A program made the position numbers and the translations under genes. Under the pieces are notes generated by a model that saw nothing but the letters and a program-made list of their open reading frames with translations, was not told the DNA's origin and did no database searches. From Teratosphaeria epicoccoides (Eukaryota; Ascomycota; Dothideomycetes; Mycosphaerellales; Teratosphaeriaceae), in the NCBI GenBank assembly GCA_021401465.1, contig JADDMT010000023.1, positions 62,001-126,000 on the forward strand: a stretch of 64,000 nucleotides of DNA, in the 5' to 3' direction. Below, piece by piece: positions 31,308-41,107 of this stretch (positions are counted from its first letter, which is position 1; the number at the start of each line of letters is the position of its first letter).

Positions 31308-34300
31308 CTATGCATCTCTACACAGAGGACACTGATACTCCTTTCCCCCTCTCACCCCATCCGCCTCCTCCTTCCCATGCAAATACCCCTGATCCAAACA
31401 TCCCCGGTGAAACGTATGCCTACAAGCAAACACCACCAACGTCAAACTCCTCCCCTCAACCTCCTGATCCCCCTCCTGTCCCTCCGCCAGAAGACCATCT
31501 CTCCCCACCACCGCCTTCCCCTTCCCCCGACTCAATCTCCTCGCCCCCTCCCCCCCTCTCCTCTCCACGCTCTTCCTCGCCCTCTCGACCTGCCTGACCT
31601 CCTCCCTCACAACAAACTCCTCCCACACTCTTTCTCCCACGCCCTGCCCAAACGCTCGGCGCTTACACATCTCGCATACCTGACTTTTCGGCCTCCAGCC
31701 TTTCTGGCGCAGGCGATTGCATGCTTCAATCTCGGCGAAGACGTCTGAGCCTAGGAGGTCGTTGGCGAGCGTCAGGACGCCTTGCTCGAAAGTGTAGGCT
31801 GAGAAAATTTCGGAGAGCACGGTGCGCAAGTCGGAGAGGGAGGGTGCGTAGGTGGCTGTTGCGCGGGTGAGGAACGCGCGGAGGATACGGAGGAAGGTGG
31901 TGTTTTGGTTCGGAATCTTGTGGTTGGGACCGTTTCGGGTGGCTTGTTGGGGTGCCGGGGCGGTGGCGCTCAGGACGGAGGTAAAGACGGTTTGCACAGT
32001 GCTTCGGAGACTCGCCACGAGGGAATCGAAGCTGGCCTGTGCATGTCCTGCTTCCACTGGCTGCTCTGGTGCACGCTGCACAGCGGAGGAAGCATCTTTG
32101 GTGACTTGGACCACATTGTCGATCAGGTTCAACCACAAGTACTCGTCGTGATCAAGGTCATCGTCTTTGACATCCCAAGCGAAATTGGTGCGAGGGCGAG
32201 GCTGGCGCTGCACTGTGGCACTTTGCCCCTGACAGAGCCAGATCCCGACTTTGGTATACTTCTCTATATCCTCAACCAGAGCTTCGGCTGCATCTTGAGA
32301 TGCGGAAGGATCGGGGCCATCCGCGGCCGCATCGACAAGACCAACTAGAGCTTGTCGGAGACTTTGTAGATGCTCAACCAGCCGATCCATTGCATCTCTC
32401 GCCAATCCGTCGCGTGCAAGTAGGACGACCGCTGCATCAACCACGCCCGCGCTTTCCATTGCCGGCAACACCCTTTCCAGCCGTAGATTGCTCGATGGCA
32501 GGACATTGACATAGTCGGCAACGTGTGTCGGGTCATGTTGGCACATCAGTTGCACGTATTGTTCACTGAGTTTCGCCTGGTCCTCGGATAGCAGTGGGGA
32601 GGAAGCACGAGCCGTGGCATCTTCTGAAGCCAGATGGGGCTCCATGAAGCATTGTAGGAAGAGGAATTGTTGGTATGAGTCTCCGAGTGCATCTATCGCT
32701 GCCTGTAAGACATCGCGCGCATAGATCGCTAATGTGCGTGCGAGGGCAGTCACGCTCAAGCTCGCGATCTCTTGAATGTGAGCTATGACCTTCTCCTTGA
32801 CGGCCACTCTCTGCCCAGGAGTCGCAGATGTACTCGACCCAAGGCAGAACGCAATGGCGTCGAAGATGCCGTCCTTGTCTCCTGGATCCTCAAAATATAT
32901 TTCCAGAAGCTCCGTGAATAATCGCTCTGTACGGTAAACATGCTTGAGTACACGATAGAAGCGTGCACCTTTGAGAGCCCGCACAAGCCCGGATACGTCT
33001 GGTGGTCGATAGGCAGAGAGCAAATACTCAACACTGAGCTGGCAATCCTCCCGTAGAGCTTCTGATGGAGGTTGACATAGCTTCTGCAGGACTCCATCCA
33101 GTAAGGCTCCAGAAAGCACAATCTGACCGGGGTACTTCGGTCTGCTCCGAGCGATGAACATGTCTAAATAGACAACTTGTTCGTATTCGAACTCGTGCTG
33201 ACGCATGACATCGAGCATGATGCTGATGATATGCTGCCTCGTCATCTTGTTCTCTGGTCGGTATAAGGTGCCGTTCACCTGGCTGCCATTGATGCCATGT
33301 TCTTCCTCTGGTTCGTTGAGGAAGGAGTCTTCGAAAGCTTCGTTGAGCATGCTCATAAAGCTGGCAGCGTCGAACCCCAATAGCATGACGAGATAAGGGA
33401 ATGCCGCCTCCTCTTGCGGTTTTGATGCGGTTCTGAAGATATTCCTGCTACCACGAGGCCAAGCTGTCGGGGTCCCGGCAAAAATATATTCGTAGAGATC
33501 AGCCTTGATCCTGTCAGACTCGGGCTCATTGATGATCTCGCCACTTGGGTACCGTCGTCCAGTAAAGGCATATGCAAGGTACGGAAATATCTTCATCGTC
33601 GACTCGTAGAACGGATTATCGGTCCAGTCCTCGTCTTCTGGACCTTCTTGTAACATCCTGACTAGGGTCAACAAATCAATTAAGGGCGTGACAAAATCGC
33701 CAATCCCTTGCGTCCAGACGTAGATCAGTGCATCATAGAGCTGATGTTGTCGACACAACATGGTTATTTCGTCCAGATCGAAGGATAACGGGTCGAGTCT
33801 GCAGAGCAGTTCTTCTAGTCTGGCAGCTTGATTCTCGCCGATGAAGTATGCTACCACGCTCTTGATGACGACAGGTGGCAGTGTTCTAACATCTCCATCT
33901 AGCACGTAGGCCGCGAGCGTATTGTCGAACAGGTCCTCTTCCTCGGCCTCTTCGAACATCTCGAAGACAGTGGTGAACAGATACTCTCTCTCGTCGATAC
34001 TGACGCAGGCATCGAAACAGACGTCTGCCAGCTCACACAATCGACCGTGACGATCATGGTCCTTCTGTGAAAAGGTGTAGCTCAACGATGCGGAGATCAT
34101 GGCAATGATGCGCTCTCGTACCATCTCGTGCCTGGTCTTATCGTCGTCAGGAAGGCCGATCGTGATGTTGTTGGCGCTGCCTGCGAAGAAATCCGTCGCC
34201 AGTCGTATGGCGGCAATGTGATCACCGTTTTCCATCAACGCAATCAGGCGGTCTGCCCAATTCGATGGTGTCCCAACAGCAAGATCGTTGAAACCGAGCA

Positions 34301-36173
34301 GAAATATGCGGCCTTTGTAGGCCCTGAAGCTCATGTAGAAAGCATCCGCCACAACACCATGCAAAGAAGGATCTTCCGAATCCGTCCGCTCCACTACAGC
34401 ATGTAACTGCTGCGAGAACAAGTCTTGATGATAAATATGTCGATGCAGCAAGTCAACTGAGTCTGTGACCCGCAATGAGCCGTCCTCGACGATGAGTAAT
34501 CGTTGACTGACTGTCAGGACGGCGAGCACAGATCGCCCAAGCCATTGCACAGCTACTATCGCTTCGTCGGCACGCCACCTGCTCCGTGGGTGGAACGCGA
34601 GATTTGGCGGCTTTGCAGGATCTTCTGACTCCTTGACCTTGACGTCAAGCATGGTGAGGATGTTCGACCAGCAGTATACCAGCTTCGTCTCGGAATTCCC
34701 TGACTCTGCGCCTTCACTTGGGTGCTTCAGTTTCACTGCGGGGAACCATGCCAAGCAACCACTCAGCGTACCGTGCGGCTTGACCTCCTTCGGTCGCGGC
34801 GACTTGTACTGTGTCTGTGCTATCGGCGTAGTGGACACGATGACCAACAGGTACGGCGTCAGGAGCGCTGTCAGGCCCATGCTATCGGTAGCTTGCTCAA
34901 CGTTGCCCAGTGGCAATGGTGAGAACGCCAGAACTGAGCTTGGCTTGCGATTCGCCTGTGCTGCCGGGTCTGTCGAAGGATATCTGCCGAGGAGACGCGT
35001 CGTCTTCACGCTCCTTGTCACGGGTCCCAGGCCGCGCGTGGCCAGATGGGAGAAAGCCATGCCTCCCGCATCCGCAGACACTAACGCCGTATGTCGCGTG
35101 CCCAGAAACCCGAGTTGAATTATTGCTTGCCCGAAGACGTGACCGTCAGGATGCTGTGCTTGGCTAAGCACATTCCTGTCCAGTGGTGGGATCTGAAGAA
35201 AAGGACGGGCCGGCCTGCTGATCTCCCAAGTGAAGACGTGGCCGTTTGCGTGACCTGCTGCCACAGTTGAGTAATCAGCAGAGATCGATAGTGACGTGAC
35301 ACTTCCACACTCTGTGGCTTTCGTGCCCTGCCCAATAATGATCTTCAGTGTTTGGTGGTAATCAAATCCAAGTACGAGGCCTTTCGTCGTCCCGACTGCA
35401 ATGAGTGCGGACACTGCTAAACACGTGGGTCGGCCAAAATTGCGCTTCCCGGCCTCGGAAAACGCTTGTCCGGTGATCTTGCGCAACTTCGTCCATCTGA
35501 TCACCTCCCAAGGCACTTCGGGTGTTTCTTCGTTCGTCGTGGCGGCGTCTTGTGAGGATATTTGTGATGCTTGTGAAGATAGGGATACCTGTCTGGAGTG
35601 TGGACTTAAGAAAGCTGGCGATCCTGCCCTCGGTGATGGCGAAGGGGAGGCTGAGAAGCGCGATTCGAACCGCCTCTCAAAAGGCTGCAGAGCTCCAGAA
35701 GGGGTGCGCGACACTACTCGACGAGACGCCGGCGATGCGCCACGTAGAGGCGGTGTCTGTAGGGAGCCTTTGAGCGAAACCGTATCATCTGGTATGGAGC
35801 TGGAGCCTGCAGGGCTTGCAACTGGGCTGTGTGGTATGGGCGTGGCCGGTCCAGCATCTGGGCTTGCAGCCAGCTTCAGCTCCTCAGAGGCACCATTTGG
35901 CGCATTCCGTGGTTGCAAATAGTCGCCGTCCGCTAACTCATCTTTCAATTCCTCCTCCAGCGTCAGCTGGCTTGTCTTCTGAAGACTGTGATTTGCAGAC
36001 TCCTTGGCGGTTACGACCGACTCTTCCACCTCAGCCGCCCCTGCCGAGTGGTATTGGCCCTCCACCAACGCATCGTCCCCGTCTCCTATCCGACCATTTT
36101 CGGTCCTTTGTGACTCGTCTGCCAAAACATCCTCGTTGACCCCGCCATTGTGGCCTCCAGAGTTGGAGCTCAT
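31308..36173 (-). CDS. VPS8: Vps8, CORVET endosomal tethering subunit
   Basis: A single exon encodes 1621 aa. An N-terminal disordered Ser/Pro-rich region of about 220 residues precedes a WD40-like propeller. The propeller includes SLSISADYSTVAAGHANGHV and the Vps8 signature around HPDGHVFGQAIIQLGFLGTR. A long alpha-solenoid follows. The C-terminus is a RING-H2-like finger: a CEMCKRR pair, then FACRHTFHRGCLD and a final YQCPLCRDA. CORVET tethers early endosomes through Rab5/Vps21, and Vps8 binds the Rab. The frame extends upstream to a GTG at 36194, but the first ATG is at 36173 and is used here. Length and domain order agree with filamentous-fungal Vps8. It diverges from the DUF3752 gene with about 400 bp between starts. 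Confidence 0.94.
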   Translation of the reverse strand: MSSNSGGHNGGVNEDVLADESQRTENGRIGDGDDALVEGQYHSAGAAEVEESVVTAKESANHSLQKTSQLTLEEELKDELADGDYLQPRNAPNGASEELKLAASPDAGPATPIPHSPVASPAGSSSIPDDTVSLKGSLQTPPLRGASPASRRVVSRTPSGALQPFERRFESRFSASPSPSPRAGSPAFLSPHSRQVSLSSQASQISSQDAATTNEETPEVPWEVIRWTKLRKITGQAFSEAGKRNFGRPTCLAVSALIAVGTTKGLVLGFDYHQTLKIIIGQGTKATECGSVTSLSISADYSTVAAGHANGHVFTWEISRPARPFLQIPPLDRNVLSQAQHPDGHVFGQAIIQLGFLGTRHTALVSADAGGMAFSHLATRGLGPVTRSVKTTRLLGRYPSTDPAAQANRKPSSVLAFSPLPLGNVEQATDSMGLTALLTPYLLVIVSTTPIAQTQYKSPRPKEVKPHGTLSGCLAWFPAVKLKHPSEGAESGNSETKLVYCWSNILTMLDVKVKESEDPAKPPNLAFHPRSRWRADEAIVAVQWLGRSVLAVLTVSQRLLIVEDGSLRVTDSVDLLHRHIYHQDLFSQQLHAVVERTDSEDPSLHGVVADAFYMSFRAYKGRIFLLGFNDLAVGTPSNWADRLIALMENGDHIAAIRLATDFFAGSANNITIGLPDDDKTRHEMVRERIIAMISASLSYTFSQKDHDRHGRLCELADVCFDACVSIDEREYLFTTVFEMFEEAEEEDLFDNTLAAYVLDGDVRTLPPVVIKSVVAYFIGENQAARLEELLCRLDPLSFDLDEITMLCRQHQLYDALIYVWTQGIGDFVTPLIDLLTLVRMLQEGPEDEDWTDNPFYESTMKIFPYLAYAFTGRRYPSGEIINEPESDRIKADLYEYIFAGTPTAWPRGSRNIFRTASKPQEEAAFPYLVMLLGFDAASFMSMLNEAFEDSFLNEPEEEHGINGSQVNGTLYRPENKMTRQHIISIMLDVMRQHEFEYEQVVYLDMFIARSRPKYPGQIVLSGALLDGVLQKLCQPPSEALREDCQLSVEYLLSAYRPPDVSGLVRALKGARFYRVLKHVYRTERLFTELLEIYFEDPGDKDGIFDAIAFCLGSSTSATPGQRVAVKEKVIAHIQEIASLSVTALARTLAIYARDVLQAAIDALGDSYQQFLFLQCFMEPHLASEDATARASSPLLSEDQAKLSEQYVQLMCQHDPTHVADYVNVLPSSNLRLERVLPAMESAGVVDAAVVLLARDGLARDAMDRLVEHLQSLRQALVGLVDAAADGPDPSASQDAAEALVEDIEKYTKVGIWLCQGQSATVQRQPRPRTNFAWDVKDDDLDHDEYLWLNLIDNVVQVTKDASSAVQRAPEQPVEAGHAQASFDSLVASLRSTVQTVFTSVLSATAPAPQQATRNGPNHKIPNQNTTFLRILRAFLTRATATYAPSLSDLRTVLSEIFSAYTFEQGVLTLANDLLGSDVFAEIEACNRLRQKGWRPKSQVCEMCKRRAFGQGVGERVWEEFVVREEVRQVERARKSVERRGGEGARRLSRGKGKAVVGRDGLLAEGQEGDQEVEGRSLTLVVFACRHTFHRGCLDQGYLHGKEEADGVRGGKEYQCPLCRDA

Positions 36174-36571
36174 CGGGACCCTCTGGCCCAACACATAGCG
36201 TCCCTACCTCGTCGCCAACGCAGTGAAATGCCGCTTCTCTATGCCTCGGGGGAAGGTTAATCAATCTCCAAGCCTGCCAGCAAATGGAGCGCGATCCTGC
36301 GATCACCGTTGTGGTTCGGGTCTGCAGCTGTTCCTGGATCCTTGTGCTACCCGTATATGTCGCTGTCGCACAACTTAGAGTCCATGTCTAGACAATTTTG
36401 CGGCTGTGAACGAGCACCCGGATTGTCACTCACAATGTTCGTTCTGAGTTTAGACGTTGCGCATCTGATGACGAGTTCCCAATCCTGAGGCCTGGCTCGG
36501 CTTCGCAAAACCCTCGAAGCTTCACGCCTGCCATCAACAATTCCTGACATCGACATTGACACCACGCGTTA
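36174..36571. promoter_or_regulatory. Divergent promoter region of VPS8 and DUF3752 gene
   Basis: About 400 bp between two divergent start codons. No specific motif is claimed. Confidence 0.5.
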
Positions 36572-37464
36572 ATGATGTCGGCCGTAGGACCCGATTTACC
36601 GCCGCATCTATTGGCTAAACGCAAGCGAAAGCAAGAAGATGAATCAACGGATGAGCGTGCCACGGCTTCCGGCGCAAAGCGTCCGCTGAGTCCAAACGGA
36701 GATAAGAGACGGAAAGTAATAGGACCTGCTATGCCGCCAGCGCCTTTCGATGAACGACCTACTCAGCCACCAAACCCACACACTTCGGATAGCGAGGACG
36801 ACGATGACTTTGGACCTTCACTGCCGACCGTCGATGCAGCGAGCACAGCCACGACAGAGGTGGACGAGCAAGAGAGTGGTACGGCGCGATCAACTCCTGC
36901 TGCTGCAAAGGAAAAGCTGAGACGGGACGACTGGATGATGATGCCACCTCAACAGGACGATCTTGCAGCGCGACTAGACCCCTCGAGACCAAGAGCAAGA
37001 GGATTCAACACGGGCAAAGGTGCAAAGGGTGCAAGGGCAGCATCGCAGGATGATTCGTCCTGGCATGAGACACCCGAGCAGAAGCAAAAGAGGCTCCAGG
37101 ATGAGATGATGGGTATTGGCAAGACAGACACTGCTGCGACAAAAAGCAGCGCACGTGTAGCTAAGTCGGCGAAGGATGAGGCTGCGGCGGCAAGGCAGAA
37201 GGAGCAGATAGTAAGTGACCCAAGTCGACTCCCCCGGCCATAATGTACTGACGCGCGATACAGGGAAAAAGCCGTGGTCCATCGCTCATGGATCAGCACA
37301 AACATAGCAAAGGTGTTGCAGTCGAAGACGACCCGAGCAAACGCGCCTTTGATCGTGACAAGGACATGGCTAGTGGATCGCGTATCAGCAGTGCCCAGAA
37401 GAGTGAATTGCTGAAGAAGGCAGGAGGCTTTTCATCGAAGTTCTCTGGTGGCAGCTACTTGTGA
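36572..37464 (+). CDS. DUF3752 / GPALPP-motif nuclear protein
   Basis: Exons 36572-37210 and 37264-37464 are joined by a 53-bp intron (GTAAGT...ATACAG); the product is 279 aa. The N-terminus MMSAVGPDLPPHLLAKRKRK and a later VIGPAMPPAP show the GPxLPP motifs of the family. An acidic segment (SDSEDDDDFGPSLP) and a charged middle follow. The DUF3752 end contains RRDDWMMMPPQ and, after the junction, GKSRGPSLMDQHKHS and a KSELLKKAGGFSSKFSGG tail. The family (human GPALPP1) is nuclear and of unknown function. Start: two adjacent ATG codons; the first is taken. Confidence 0.9.
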
Positions 37465-38179
37465 TTTGCCTCTCACGGGATGTTGGCACAAGCCTAGCCT
37501 GGTCAAGACCATGCTAGACATCCCATGTCGGCACTCACGCAAAAGCGCCACCAAGGACGCAAACCCAGGTTTGCCTCTTGTGCAGACTCTGCGGACTCCT
37601 CCGTCTGCTGATCTGCAATCTTCACCAGCGGTACCGATTTAGGCACACTTCAAGGTGGCGACTCTCTGTGGTTCCTTCCTGATCACGTCCGCTTACTAGC
37701 AGCTCGCATCGCTCGCGAATGGCCCTTCCAGTGTGCCACAAAAGCCTAGAAATTGATCAAAAACCTGAACCACACGGACGCTACTTCGGGTACTCCCGCA
37801 CTGTTTCATCGTACGTAGTGCGACACCACTGCGACACCATCGCTACATGGAGACTGTCCAACCTCATTATGGACCTCCCAGCCCAGAAACCTCACTACTT
37901 TAACTCAGCTCGGCAAACATTCGTTGCAGATGATCTTGTTTGGTGAAGGTGACCGCTCGCTCTATATTTACTCACGTGGGTCGTACCGCGCGACCGAGCC
38001 TTTTGCAAACTTAACCTTGTTTCGAAAGCGACGAGAGCTGTCCTACCTCCGAGGCTCCTAGCGTCTGAGTGAGGAGCCCAAGCCTCCTAGTGCTCGCCGT
38101 TCGAGGACTGTTAGCGCTCGACGGCAGCAAGGCGGCAGGCCTTCATTGTCGAAGCTCTAGCAGCAGGACTTGCGAGACA
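37465..38179. other. Intergenic, no gene recognised
   Basis: About 700 bp between the DUF3752 gene and the single-pass membrane protein gene. The frame of the latter is open upstream to a GTG at 38069, but no ATG occurs before 38180. Nothing else was seen. Confidence 0.45.
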
Positions 38180-38831
38180 ATGACTCGGGACGTGGCCTAC
38201 TTGTTATGGAAGAGACAGGGCGGCAGTCTGGGACAGGACAACAACGGCGGTAGTGATAGCGATGTCAGCGACTTCGACTACGGTAGCGGTAACAATGGAT
38301 TCTATGGCCAAGACTACTCCGTGAGCTGGTGGTTGACTCCTGTGAGCCATTCTCGAATGCATGCGCACGTTCGGAACGTCCTACTGACGGACACGACCCC
38401 AGACCGGCATGGCCGTTAGATACGCGATGGTAGCCATCTTCTTCGCCGCGATCCTTCTCTACTTCATCGGCGGCTACTGGCACGCCAGCCGCCGGCTACG
38501 CAAAGGCCTCCCGCTCCTCCCCTACCACAGATGGATGTGTCGGTCCCGACCCTACAACTCCGAAACCCGGTGGCAGACCTACCAGCAACCTGGGCAAACC
38601 TATCAAATGGAGAGCTATCCAGTGCCGCCACCTGCGTATAACCCTGCGGAGGCGCCGCCGCCTGTATATCAGCCGCCGGAGGGTGGGAGCAAAGTAATGG
38701 CCGACCAAAGTTATGTACATGTGCGGCCGGTGCAGGAGGAGCAGGGTCACGGACAGGGAACCACTGGTGGCGACCAGCCGCTTCCGCCAATCCCGTCGGT
38801 GGCAGCGTCAACAGACGCGGCGAGGCTGTGA
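38180..38831 (+). CDS. Fungal single-pass membrane protein of unknown function
   Basis: Exons 38180-38341 and 38403-38831 flank a 61-bp intron; the product is 196 aa. The N-terminal 45 residues are Gly/Asn/Asp-rich. The splice creates WWLTPTGMAVRYAMVAIFF, leading into one transmembrane helix (about residues 58-76, ending FIGGYW). It is followed by the basic motif HASRRLRKGLPLLPYHRWMC, which I recall from a conserved but uncharacterised fungal family. The cytoplasmic tail is Pro/Tyr/Gln-rich with PPPAY and PPPVYQPP motifs, which could bind WW-domain ubiquitin ligases (inference). The acceptor is chosen because it keeps frame into the helix. The ATG at 38180 is the first in frame. Confidence 0.78.
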
Positions 38832-38880
38832 CGGTGACTTGAGCATGAGGGGCGGTGACTTGAGCATGAGGGGCGGTGAC
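38832..38880 (+). repeat. Tandem 21-bp repeat, 2.3 copies
   Basis: Identical 21-bp units at 38832-38852 and 38853-38873, starting CGGTGACTTGAGC, plus a 7-bp partial copy. The array begins at the base after the upstream gene's stop codon. Confidence 0.93.
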
Positions 38881-39700
38881 TATTGAACAGCAAAGAGCAT
38901 AGCGACAGCATGAACAGGAGTCGTCGTTGCAACCTGGGGTAATGCTGTATGATAGCTGAGCTGCAGATTGCGTCGTACATTATTCTAGCAATATTAAGGA
39001 CACGAAATCTTGGTCTCCGAGCGCTGCGACCAGCTTGCGTTGAGTCCATGATGAGACAGTGTTACACCGTTTCGTTTGTTGACCACGTGGGTTCCGCACT
39101 CCCGGAATTCCTGCAACGTCTGCATGGTCGACCTTGCATGATGCAGCATCCCTTCTAGTAGTCATCGAGACTAGTATTCATCTAGAATGATGTGTCTCCT
39201 GTCGCCAATTGATGTGCAAGCCCCGGCCACCTTTCCACCTTGCGTGTGGTGCATCCGACAGAAGCCCGCGGCATCAGCGCTTAGACCTCGACGCCCGCTC
39301 AGCAATTCGAAGATTAGCAAAGGCCAACGATGTCAAGTGCGCTCGTAACTTGTACAGAAACCGTGCACAGGCTCAGCCTACCAACTCTCGAGTCGTGATG
39401 TCGGAGGCCCGTCCCAATTCGGTGCGCAAGCCGCGTTCGGCGTCAATCGCCAGCCTGTATATTGTGTCGGCTAATACACTTTAGCATGACGTTTTTCTGA
39501 CTCGAGGATTGAACTCCAAGTAATGACGCGCTTGTCGCGCATGAAGCTCTGTCGAACATACTGCCGGGTCGATCTGTACCTGCAGATTCGACCTAGAGGC
39601 CAATAATGCTGATCCTCGTCGCCTACAACCATAGTGACTGGACGATCGCCCCAATACCAATACGTTCAGGAATGGTGAAGACGCTGGCGCTCCTGCTTGT
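38881..39700. other. Intergenic, convergent 3' ends
   Basis: About 800 bp between the membrane protein gene (plus) and CIA2 (minus). Short ORFs only, none recognisable. Confidence 0.45.
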
Positions 39701-40303
39701 TCATTCGCAAGTAGCCAGCATCGTGTTGACGACATTAACCAGCGACCTATTCTCCATAGCGGCAGCCACACGTTCCTTGTCGCCTAACTGCTTGTTGACC
39801 TCGTCCGCAGTCCTGGAGGTGCCTTCCTTGATGCGAACGTCTATGCGGAAGCGCGGGGGGAGTGCATTCATCAGGCGCACCTTGACCCCCAGGCCAATGA
39901 CTGTGGTCAGAGAGCATGCCGACGTTGTTGGTGTTATTAACACCGTGACAGTGCTAACGCGCGAGCGTGGCGACGTCGGAGAGAGAATGTCGATGTCCTC
40001 GATCTTCACGACTCCTAGCGATCCCAGCGATAATGGATGTTCCGGGTCCGAGATGGTGGAAATCAGATCGTACACTTCCTGCTCGTCAATCTCCTCGCGT
40101 TCTTCGTCCGAAGCGGACGAAAAGTCTTCTGATGAGCCCAGAGACTGAGGATCGCTGAGTGGATCAACATCGAGGCCCGGGTATGCAGGCTCAAGTGCGT
40201 CGAAGATTCCAGGACGCTTCGCCGTGGGTGTGGACCTGCGGCGAGAAGGCAGGTCCTCTGGGTTGATAATCAGTGGGTTGACGTTATCCTTGTCGGCCTC
40301 CAT
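39701..40303 (-). CDS. CIA2: Cytosolic Fe-S cluster assembly factor Cia2 (MIP18/DUF59 family)
   Basis: A single exon encodes 200 aa. After a disordered acidic N-terminus (SSEDFSSASDEEREEIDE) comes the MIP18/DUF59 domain. It runs VYDLISTISDPEHPLSLGSL, VVKIEDIDI, then TPTTSACSLTTVIGLGVKVR, where the cysteine matches the hyper-reactive residue of the family. It ends with IKEGTSRTADEVNKQLGDKE, ERVAAAMENRSLV and a short tail. Cia2 forms the CIA targeting complex with Cia1 and Mms19. The complex delivers iron-sulfur clusters to cytosolic and nuclear enzymes such as DNA polymerases and helicases. Length and residues agree with fungal orthologues. Confidence 0.94.
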   Translation of the reverse strand: MEADKDNVNPLIINPEDLPSRRRSTPTAKRPGIFDALEPAYPGLDVDPLSDPQSLGSSEDFSSASDEEREEIDEQEVYDLISTISDPEHPLSLGSLGVVKIEDIDILSPTSPRSRVSTVTVLITPTTSACSLTTVIGLGVKVRLMNALPPRFRIDVRIKEGTSRTADEVNKQLGDKERVAAAMENRSLVNVVNTMLATCE

Positions 40304-41107
40304 CTAGAAAACTCGGCGGTGGTGTCGGTGGCGTGCGGAGTGATGTTTGAAGGGACGGGCGCCGTGGAAAGAAAGCGCAGTCGTGTGCGGATGCCGGCAG
40401 AAGGACAGAGGAGTGGATTGTTTCAACTTCCTGGTCTTGGAAGCCGTGCTGCACTATTGCCTGAGTGGATCCAGCTAGAAAGGTTTTGCGCGCAGACGCT
40501 AAACAGTTTTGCCCCGCGCTCGCCGTTCTGCACAACGACCTCGGGAGCAAGCCACCAAGCCACGCTCGCCACGACCATGCATAACGGCCGTCGAAACATG
40601 TCGGACCATCGCGCCGCTGTGCGATTGTCCCTGACGGACAGACGGTGCATTGCAGCCCTCACGAAACCTGACAAAGCCTGCTGCCGCGTGGTCTTCGGAG
40701 CCGCGCTCTTGCGTAACCGTCCGATGGCCGTCGGCGCAGTTGGCCGCCGAGAGCACGCCGTCCAACACCCCTGCCGCTCGCATGTGACAATCTCTGCTGC
40801 TAGGGCCTGGCCGCAGACAAGGGAGTCCGCCACGCCATTCGGTTTAAACTGTACTTCTCGGGTGATCGACGCTGTGTGGGGTTTCGATCACACCTCTCTC
40901 TCGTGAGCGCGAGATGAGAGCCCGGAGTGCTTTGACCAGGAGGACGACAGTTGCCATTATCTTCAACCTAAACGCTCGCATCCAGGCAACATACGGGTGG
41001 CCGTTGGGCTCGACGGCGGCTTCCGTGAGTCTTGTGCACAGGTGCTGTTGTCCAACGACCTCGATAAACATCTGACACTCGGATCCGAAGCCCTTGAAGC
41101 GAGATCA
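40304..41107. promoter_or_regulatory. Divergent promoter region of CIA2 and the Zn2Cys6 gene
   Basis: About 800 bp between divergent start codons. It contains several ORFs on both strands (for example plus 40319-40906) with arginine-rich, unfamiliar sequence; none is called. The frame of the regulator is open from 40997 but has no ATG before 41108. Confidence 0.45.

Noticed and set aside
40319..40906. Plus ORF of 195 aa in the CIA2 / Zn2Cys6 promoter interval
   Set aside because: No recognisable domain, overlaps equally long minus ORFs, and occupies the expected promoters and leader of two real genes.
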